A stretch of 5,597 nt of DNA, taken from contig JBAYVQ010000065.1 in assembly GCA_041674565.1 (NCBI GenBank), positions 1-5,597 of the forward strand, given 5' to 3'. The DNA is from CALMFT01 sp041674565 (lineage in GTDB: Bacteria > Patescibacteriota > Gracilibacteria > Absconditabacterales > Absconditicoccaceae). Position 1 is the stretch's first letter. Each line of letters opens with the position of its first letter. Positions 1 through 5,530 of this stretch are shown piece by piece. The notes beneath the pieces were generated by a model, which made no database searches, was not told where the DNA came from, and saw only the letters and a list, made by a program, of their open reading frames with translations. The position numbers were made by a program, and so were the translations under genes.

Positions 1-407
<407 letters not shown>

Positions 408-457
408 CCTTCCAAAAAATTCAGTATTTGATGTAATATGTGATAACCTGAAACAAG

Positions 458-612
458 TGTATTCTTGTTTATTACTGGTGGTGTTTATACATGGTAGGGA
501 AATACCTGTTCTCATTCCGAACACAGAAGTCAAGCCTATCGTGGTCGATGATACTGGGACTGTATAGTTCTGGGAAAGTAGATGGACGCTTCCAGTAATG
601 AATAAGAGTATA
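458..612 (+). other. Extended 5S precursor stem (flanks pair across the gene)
   Basis: Pairing of the 5S terminal helix continues without interruption into the flanks. Bases 458-470 (TGTATTCTTGTTT) pair with 600-612 (GAATAAGAGTATA), allowing G-U wobbles at 470/600, 467/603, 462/608 and 459/611. With the 8 bp of mature helix I this gives a stem of about 21 bp. Such a stem is a plausible substrate for a double-strand-specific processing nuclease such as RNase III. The pairing is seen in the sequence; the nuclease is inferred. Confidence 0.7.
471..599 (+). rRNA. rrf: 5S ribosomal RNA
   Basis: This is the 5S rRNA of the large subunit central protuberance. The loop C signature CCGAACACAGAAGTCAAGC is present near 517-536. 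The ends form terminal helix I: ATTACTGG (471-478) pairs perfectly with CCAGTAAT (592-599). The mature molecule may begin and end one or two bases inside these limits. At about 127-129 nt it is somewhat longer than the usual 115-120 nt; the extra bases seem to lie in the first arm before loop C. It follows the 23S end by about 63 nt, the normal 23S-5S arrangement, with no tRNA between. It is followed by 16S instead of a terminator. Confidence 0.93.
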
Positions 613-628
613 TTCGAGTTTGCACGAC

Positions 629-658
629 AATAATATTGTATTATATGGCAATATTATT
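629..658 (+). other. AT-rich 10-bp hairpin after 5S
   Basis: AATAATATTG (629-638) and CAATATTATT (649-658) are perfect reverse complements around a 10-nt loop. The stem is weak (mostly A-U) and is followed by ATCATGACG, not a uridine run, so it is a poor intrinsic terminator. It could be a processing signal or a degenerate terminator for the 23S-5S transcript. Confidence 0.5.
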
Positions 659-661
659 ATC

Positions 662-691
662 ATGACGCCTCACTTGTTCAGCTTATATATT
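662..691 (+). promoter_or_regulatory. Possible promoter for 16S rRNA
   Basis: ATGACG (662-667) matches the -35 consensus TTGACA at four of six positions. TATATT (686-691) matches TATAAT at five of six, with an 18-nt spacer. Transcription would start near 698, placing the 719-740 hairpin and the processing stem in the 16S leader. The match is modest in an AT-rich spacer, so this is only a candidate. Confidence 0.25.
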
Positions 692-718
692 ATGTCTGAT
701 ATGTTCATTATTATCGTA

Positions 719-740
719 GATGATGTTGCAAAACATCGTC
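719..740 (+). other. Hairpin with GCAA (GNRA) tetraloop in the 16S leader
   Basis: GATGATGTT (719-727) pairs with AACATCGTC (732-740) over 9 bp with one U-G wobble, closing a GCAA tetraloop (728-731). GNRA loops are stable RNA caps, which suggests a real RNA structure. It lies 8 nt before the left arm of the 16S processing stem and lacks a following uridine tract, so it is not a terminator. A role in leader folding, antitermination or processing is possible but unproven. Confidence 0.5.
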
Positions 741-748
741 ATAACCAG

Positions 749-780
749 TTGTACAAATAAGAGAAGGTAAAACTCCAACT
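749..780 (+). repeat. Left arm of the pre-16S processing stem
   Basis: Bases 749-772 are the reverse complement of 2371-2394 at 23 of 24 positions (one A-C mismatch at 756). Pairing continues as CTC (773-775) with GAG (2367-2369) and CAACT (776-780) with AGTTG (2360-2364), separated by small bulges. The two arms bring the 16S ends together and stop at the mature 5' end. This is the classic pre-16S stem cut by RNase III in many bacteria; the enzyme here is inferred. Confidence 0.9.
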
Positions 781-781
781 A

Positions 782-2293
782 TTTTTGAAGAGTTTGACCC
801 TGGCTCAGGATTAACGCTGGCAGAATGCCTAACACATGCAAGTCGAACGGATCTTGCCGATTGACGTTGAGTAGCTTGCTACAAGACTGATTGAGGCGCT
901 GATTAGTGGCAAACGGGCGAGTAACGCGTATTCAATCTAACTTCGAGTTGAGGAAAACTATAGAGATATAGCTAATCCTCAATAGTCTCATGAGAATGAA
1001 AATATCATGAGTAAAGGCTTGCCGCTTGGAGAAGAGGATGCGTCCTATCAGGTAGTTGGCGGGATAACAGCCCACCAAGCCTATGACGGGTAACCGGTCT
1101 GAGAGGACGGACGGTCGCAATGGGACTGAGACACGGCCCATACCCCTACGGGGGGCAGCAGTGGGGAATCTTGGACAATGGACGAAAGTCTGATCCAGCA
1201 ATTCTGCGTGCGGGATGAAGGTCTATGGATCGTAAACCGCTTTTCTGAAGGAAGACGAATGACGGTACTTCAGGAATAAGCGACGGCTAACTTCGTGCCA
1301 GCAGCCGCGGTAATACGAAGGTCGCAAGCGTTATCCGGAATTACTGGGCGTAAAGAGTGCGTAGCTGGTTTGATAAGTCTGATTTCAAAGATCCTGTCTC
1401 AAACAGGGAAAGGGGTCAGATACTGTCTTTCTGGAGATAACTGGGGGTTAGTGGAATTACCGGTGGAGGGGTGAAATCCGTTGATATCGGTAGGAACGCC
1501 AAAAGCGAAAGCAACTAACTATGGTTTTCTGACAGTCAAGCACGACAGCTCGGGGATCAAACGGGATTAGATACCCCGGTAGTCCGAGCCGTAAATTATG
1601 TCTGCTAAGTGTTTGAGTTTGTAGCTCAAGTGCTGTTACCTAACGGGTTAAGCAGATCGCCTGGGTAGTATACTCGCAAGAGTGAAACTCAAAGGGATAG
1701 GCGGGGGAACACACAAGCGGTGGATTGTCTCGATTAATTGGATAGTAAGCCAGAAATCTTACCTTTACTTGACATGCAATGTGTCGTGGGAGTAACACTC
1801 ACTAGCGTAGCAATACGCGCTTTGCACAGTTGGTGCATGGTTGTCGTCAGTTCGTGCCTCAAGGTGTCGGGTTAATTCTCGAAACGAACGCAACCCTCAT
1901 CCTATGTTACTATGTCATAGGATACTGCTCTGGTAACGGAGAGGAAGGAGTGGATGACGTCAAATCCTCATGCTACTTACGTGAAGGGCCTCAGAGGCAA
2001 TACAATGGGATGGTACAATCAGAAGCAATGGGGCGACCCGGAGCAAATCTATAAAACATCCCTCAGTTCGGATTGTAGTCTGGAACTCGACTACATGAAG
2101 TTGGAATCGCTAGTAATGGCAAATCAGCAAGTTGCCGTGAATATGTCCCTGTTCCTTGCACTCACTGCCCGTCAAACTATGAAAGCTGAGGGCCTTTGAA
2201 GGATCGCAATGCGGTACGAAAAGGTAATCAGTGATTGGAGTTAAGTCGTAACAAGGCATCCCTACGGGAACGTGGGGATAAATCACTTCCCTA
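782..2293 (+). rRNA. rrs: 16S ribosomal RNA, complete
   Basis: This is a complete small-subunit rRNA of about 1512 nt, without introns or large insertions. Landmarks are the 5' end TGAAGAGTTTGACCCTGGCTCAG, the 530 loop GTGCCAGCAGCCGCGGTAA (1295-1313, G530 at 1310), ATTAGATACCCCGGTAGTCC near 1566-1585, CCCGTC (2168-2173) and AAGTCGTAACAAGG (2243-2256). Decoding residues G530, A1492 and A1493 are kept. Helix 45 (2258-2279) has a 9-bp stem and the GGAA loop that KsgA dimethylates in other bacteria. Deviations are compensated pairs in the central pseudoknot, h28 and h34, U at E. coli position 1400, C at position 1201, and a tail with CUUCC instead of CCUCC. The overall divergence fits the SR1/Gracilibacteria branch. 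It is flanked by its own processing stem and followed by a terminator. Ends are set by alignment with E. coli from memory and may shift by a few bases. Confidence 0.97.
2283..2293 (+). promoter_or_regulatory. Divergent anti-Shine-Dalgarno tail of 16S rRNA
   Basis: The E. coli 3' tail UCACCUCCUUA corresponds here to TCACTTCCCTA. The core CCUCC has become CUUCC (position 1536 C to U), and position 1540 U has become C. The perfect partner in an mRNA would be UAGGGAAG instead of UAAGGAGG. None of the three protein starts in the window has such a motif; only a 4-nt TAGG (2509-2512) precedes the start at 2519. Confidence 0.75.
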
Positions 2294-2409
2294 ATGGAAA
2301 AATAATGTCCCTGTGAAATTCAGGGCAAAACAAAGTAAAACCAATGTCAACTTATAAAAAGTTGCAGAGCTTTTACCTTCTCTTATCTGTACAAAGATAT
2401 ACAAATAAT
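2294..2409 (+). other. 16S trailer
   Basis: This non-coding stretch between the mature 16S 3' end and the terminator contains a small hairpin, CCCTG (2309-2313) with CAGGG (2321-2325). A second local hairpin, CAACTT (2348-2353) with AAGTTG (2359-2364), competes with the inner part of the long processing stem. The right arm of that stem is at 2360-2394. There is no start of a second 23S and no tRNA. Confidence 0.75.
2360..2394 (+). repeat. Right arm of the pre-16S processing stem
   Basis: This arm pairs with 749-780 across the whole 16S gene: AGTTG (2360-2364) with 776-780, GAG (2367-2369) with 773-775, and 2371-2394 with 749-772. Bulges are C2370 and the pair 2365-2366. Its match to the left arm indicates that this 16S is excised from its precursor independently of a 23S gene. 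Confidence 0.9.
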
Positions 2410-2440
2410 CTGACTACTATCGTGGTCGGTTTTTTGTTTT
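2410..2440 (+). terminator. Intrinsic terminator after 16S rRNA
   Basis: CTGACTAC (2410-2417) pairs with GTGGTCGG (2422-2429) over 8 bp, with two G-U wobbles and a TATC loop. TTTTTTGTTTT follows (2430-2440). This is a well-formed Rho-independent terminator. It shows that 16S is the last gene of its transcription unit, 16 nt past the processing stem. Confidence 0.88.
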
Positions 2441-2510
2441 ATACAATATATGTATATATTGACAATATAATCATATTATCTAATAGCTATATACTATTTA
2501 TAGATCTATA
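2441..2510 (+). promoter_or_regulatory. AT-rich promoter region for the 323-residue protein
   Basis: This region contains a perfect -35 hexamer TTGACA (2459-2464), but the -10 at 16-nt spacing is weak (TAATAG, 2481-2486). A perfect TATAAT (2466-2471) and TATACT (2490-2495) also occur but lack good partners at standard spacing. Two palindromes overlap the region: CAATATAT-GT-ATATATTG (2444-2461) and TATAGATCTATA (2499-2510). A promoter is expected here, since the region lies just after a terminator and before a gene. The exact hexamers are uncertain, and an operator role for the palindromes is speculative. Confidence 0.4.
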
Positions 2511-2518
2511 GGCACAAT

Positions 2519-3490
2519 ATGTTAAGCTTTTTCAATACCAAGAAAAACGAACTACCTTCTCATCCCATTGCGTTAGACCAATTGGAGAGTGCACTTATGA
2601 GATTTTTTCACGATATCAACACGGCTTTTATTAGCCAAACTGATCAAGAAAAAATTCTTGGTGCCGTGAGATTGATACTCAAGGACTCCCCTGATGCAAC
2701 AAGCACGTGAGTGAAAGCAGATCTTTTCCCTAATATACACACAGCTTTGCTACAAAACGGAGTTCCCAATGAAATTGCATTACAAGTTCTCAAATTACTT
2801 TACAACAAGGGAGTTGTGTATTTGGAGCAAAATACTAATGCATTTGTGGAGTTAGCAGCGACATTGCAAACAGTGCTTCCTAAGCTCAAAAGTGATGATC
2901 AAAGGTCCTTACTGCTTATGGCATTATTGAAGTACGATAGTCCTTCTCAGGAGCTAGAAAAGATATCCATCAAGAAAAAATTTCCTCATGCTACGCCAGG
3001 ATTTGTGGATACTTATTTGAAATATACGCTTGAATGAAATCAGGCTGCTATAGCTATGTTAAGTAATATAAATTTTGAGATCAATGGTTTGGGCATACTT
3101 GATATCTGCTTGAAACACATCAAATTAGCTGTGTCAGCTCAAGATATCCATACCAATATTACTTACAAAGAACTCAAGAAATTGGAAATTCCTGCGCTGT
3201 ATGATAAGCAGTTTGGAAGTACTCAAGATTGGGGTAATATACTATTGGCTATACCTGGCACGACGACGGAAGAAAAAGTGCAAAATTTTAGAGCAATATT
3301 TCAAATGAATGATCCTGAGTCTATGGACTTCTGGACTAACTCTACTCCTGGAAAGCAGTTGTGTTGTTACAATATCAATGGGACACGGGATAATGATAAT
3401 AATGAGCTCAAGTCATATGGGCCGCTGCTTGCTTCCAAAACAAGTGATACACGAATTAGTTCTGTAAGGTTTATGAGAACATTGAGGTAA
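2519..3490 (+). CDS. Hypothetical protein, 323 residues, read with TGA = Gly
   Basis: I do not recognise this protein. The frame is open from ATG 2519 to TAA 3488-3490 if two TGA codons (2708-2710, residue 64; 3035-3037, residue 173) are read as glycine. An in-frame TAG at 2501-2503 leaves 2519 as the only reasonable start. Under the standard code the locus would look like three short ORFs in one frame. TGG is used for tryptophan here, so TGA is not Trp. The product looks soluble: no signal peptide or membrane segment. The first 180 residues look mainly helical (for example ALQVLKLLYNKGVVYLEQ). The C-terminal third is more polar and has adjacent cysteines C282-C283. There is no good Shine-Dalgarno site, only TAGG 6 nt before the start. 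An AT-rich promoter-like region precedes the gene and an intrinsic terminator follows it, so it is probably monocistronic. The reading frame is well supported; the function is unknown. Confidence 0.82.
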
Positions 3491-3514
3491 ATGTTGTGGT
3501 AGATACTATCTGTG

Positions 3515-3543
3515 ACTCGCCTTTTATTTGGCGAGTTTTTCTC
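3515..3543 (+). terminator. Intrinsic terminator after the 323-residue gene
   Basis: ACTCGCC (3515-3521) pairs perfectly with GGCGAGT (3530-3536) around the 8-nt loop TTTTATTT, and TTTTCTC follows. It lies 25 nt past the TAA at 3490 and 34 nt before the ABC-F start. It therefore separates two transcription units and argues against any ABC-F start upstream of it. Confidence 0.9.
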
Positions 3544-3549
3544 TATACT
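3544..3549 (+). promoter_or_regulatory. Possible -10 element for the ABC-F gene
   Basis: TATACT (five of six matches to TATAAT) sits directly after the terminator and 27 nt before ATG 3577. No convincing -35 hexamer lies 16-18 nt upstream, because that space is occupied by the terminator loop. Transcription would start near 3556, giving a leader of about 20 nt. The call rests mainly on context: the gene needs a promoter after the terminator. Confidence 0.25.
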
Positions 3550-3576
3550 GATTTCAGATTATTCATGATACTTCTT

Positions 3577-5463
3577 ATGCAATACCTCTTAGTGAAAGAT
3601 ATACATAAAGCATTTACTGACAAACCACTGCTAGACGGGGTGAATTTTTCCGTTCTCAAGGGACAAAAAATTGCTCTGGTGGCGCAAAACGGCGCTGGCA
3701 AGTCTACCCTGTTGCATATCCTTATGGGCACGATCGAGCCAAATCAGGGCACTGTGGCATTCAACAAAGACATCAAGGTGAGATTTTTGTCTCAGACATT
3801 TGATGCGCCAGATGATATGTCTGTGCGAGATGCTTTGTATATATATGATAATCCGATAGGTCAGCTTTTGAGAAGATATGAGTTGTTGCTTTTGGATCCA
3901 GATGCGGATCAGATTATCATACATACTACCTTACAAGAGATAGAAAAAATACACGCTCGAGAGTATGAAGTGAAACTCAAGACTATCATTTCACAATTGC
4001 AGCTAAATGCTCACTTGGAACAACAGATGGGTGCATTGTCTGGTGGCGAGGCGAAACGCGTCGCATTAGCAAAAACCCTCCTTGATGAACCGCACTTTCT
4101 GATACTTGATGAGCCCACCAATCACTTGGATTTGGAGATGATCGAACGATTGGAAAATTACCTGAAAAAATCTGACATGACCTTGCTGTTGGTGACACAT
4201 GATCGCTATTTCCTGGAGCGTGTGTGTACTGATATTTATGAGTTGGATAGAGGCAAGTTGTACATGTACCCTGGCAATTATGAAAAGTTCCTCATGAAAA
4301 AGGCAGAACGTCATGAGCAAGAGGCGCAAGTCGTGCATCACTTGAAGATGCTGTACAAAGAGGAGCTGTATTGGATACGTAAGGCACCAAGAGCGAGATG
4401 AGCCAAGTCGGTAGGAAGAACCAAAAAGTTTTACGATCTTGAAGCAAATTATCGTTCCCAAAAATCCACACTGCAAGAACAATTTGATAAGCTGACACTG
4501 GAGATGGACGGCAGAAGATTGGGTAGTAAAGTGCTCAAGATACACTCTATGACCAAATCATATGGCGATAAGTTGATTATTAAAAAATTCACTCATGATT
4601 TCAAACAAGGTGAGCGTGTGTGAATTATCGGTAAAAATGGTGTAGGTAAGACGACATTTGTGAATATTTTGGCGTGACTGGAACAAGCAGATGGGGGCGG
4701 TATGGAGTTTGGGCCTACGGTAAAGCTGGCTTACTATCAGCAAAAACAGACAATACCAGATGCTGACATTACTATTTTGGACTTTGTAAAAAGTATAGCG
4801 GAGTACGTGACTATTGGCAAAGTGAAATTGTCCGCGTCGCAGTTGCTCGAACGTTTTTTGTTTTCACGCAAACAGCAACAAGTGAGATTATTTAGTCTGA
4901 GTGGTGGAGAAAAAAGACGCTTGTCGTTGCTGACTACACTGATTGCAAATCCCAATTTCTTGATTCTTGATGAACCAACCAATGACTTAGATCTTGCTAC
5001 TATGGCTGTACTGGAAGAGTTCTTGTTGGCATACCAAGGCGTTCTGATTATCATATCTCATGATAGATTTTTTATGGATAAGCTGGTGGATCATTTGTTT
5101 GTGTTTACAGGCAATGGAGAAATTACTGACTATTGGTGAACGTATAGCGAATACAAACTACACTACAACGCAAACCATGCCAGACCAATATGAGTCGATA
5201 ATCAGAAACATAATGTGGAAGAAGTTGAAGTAATAACTACGGCGAAACCCAAAAAATTATCCTACAATGAGCAACGCGAATTTGAACAACTTGGTTTGGA
5301 TATACAAAAACTAGAACAGAGAAAAGAAGAAATCAATATGGTATTTCAGCAAGAAGACTTAGATCATGAGCGCATCAAAGTGCTCGGGAAAGAGCTTAGT
5401 ACGCTGGTAGATGTGTTAGTTACCAAAGAGACGAGATGGTTGAAACTGGCCGAAAGAGATTAG
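3577..5463 (+). CDS. ABC-F family ATPase, Uup-like, 628 residues, read with TGA = Gly
   Basis: ABC-F proteins are cytosolic, lack membrane domains and bind the ribosomal E site to act on translation or ribosome integrity. ABC domain 1 has Walker A AQNGAGKST (36-44), signature LSGGE (154-158), Walker B LILDE (175-179) and switch H208. The tRNA-contacting linker (about 226-320) contains WIRKAPRARG. ABC domain 2 has Walker A GKNGVGKT (352-359), LSGGE (441-445), Walker B LILDE (462-466) and H495. A C-terminal coiled-coil tail (about 560-628, beginning KLSYNEQREFE) resembles the Uup tail, and the length is close to E. coli Uup. Both ATPase sites look intact. Five TGA codons encode residues 275, 349, 367, 521 and 539, several at family-conserved glycines; the stop is TAG. 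ATG 3577 is chosen because similarity begins there; ATG 3565 is possible. No Shine-Dalgarno site is visible. The exact subfamily is less certain than ABC-F membership. Confidence 0.95.
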
Positions 5464-5530
5464 GAGATGCTTGGTATGCGGCATTTGGAAATTCAGCATT
5501 AGAGAAACTGATTATTACTAAATCATTCGT
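5464..5530 (+). other. Short spacer between the ABC-F and oxidoreductase genes
   Basis: These 67 nt contain no convincing terminator, Shine-Dalgarno site or promoter. A 5-bp pairing ATGCT (5467-5471) with AGCAT (5495-5499) spans a long loop and is too weak to call. The two genes may be co-transcribed. Confidence 0.4.

Larger units (their letters stand above)
600..781 (+). other. 5S-16S spacer (no tRNA gene)
   Basis: This 182-nt AT-rich spacer holds no tRNA and no credible reading frame. In order it contains the right flank of the 5S precursor stem (to 612), a perfect AT-rich 10-bp hairpin (629-658), a weak promoter-like pair (662-691), a GNRA-capped hairpin (719-740) and the left arm of the 16S processing stem (749-780). 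No uridine tract follows either hairpin, so the sequence does not show clear termination between 5S and 16S. Whether 16S is co-transcribed with 23S-5S or has its own promoter cannot be decided here. Confidence 0.7.

Noticed and set aside
420..452. TTCAG / CTGAA pairing in the 23S-5S spacer as a hairpin or tRNA remnant
   Set aside because: It is a short stem with a large AT-rich loop; there are no tRNA landmarks.
472..663. Minus-strand ORF across 5S rRNA
   Set aside because: It overlaps the 5S gene and its flanking stem, and its codons follow the RNA pairing, not a protein.
932..2199. Apparent ORFs on both strands within 932-1201, 1830-2054 and 1954-2199
   Set aside because: They lie inside the 16S rRNA gene and owe their openness to rRNA sequence; no protein family is recognisable.
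752..2408. Direct repeat TACAAATAA at 752-760 and 2400-2408 as an att site or mobile-element duplication
   Set aside because: Nine AT-rich bases are likely by chance, and the sequence between is an ordinary rRNA gene with its processing stem.
3496..3576. Upstream GTG start at 3496 for the ABC-F protein
   Set aside because: The extra residues would be encoded across the intrinsic terminator at 3515-3543 and have no counterpart in ABC-F proteins.
3543..5054. Minus-strand ORFs opposite the ABC-F gene
   Set aside because: They are antisense shadows of a clearly conserved coding sequence and have no recognisable motif.
3577..5463. ABC-F gene as a pseudogene or set of split genes
   Set aside because: All interruptions are in-frame TGA, most at conserved glycine positions, with no frameshift, TAA or TAG before the end. 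Both ATPase sites are intact.
5467..5499. Hairpin after the ABC-F stop codon as a terminator
   Set aside because: The stem is only 5 bp, the loop is over 20 nt and there is no uridine tract.
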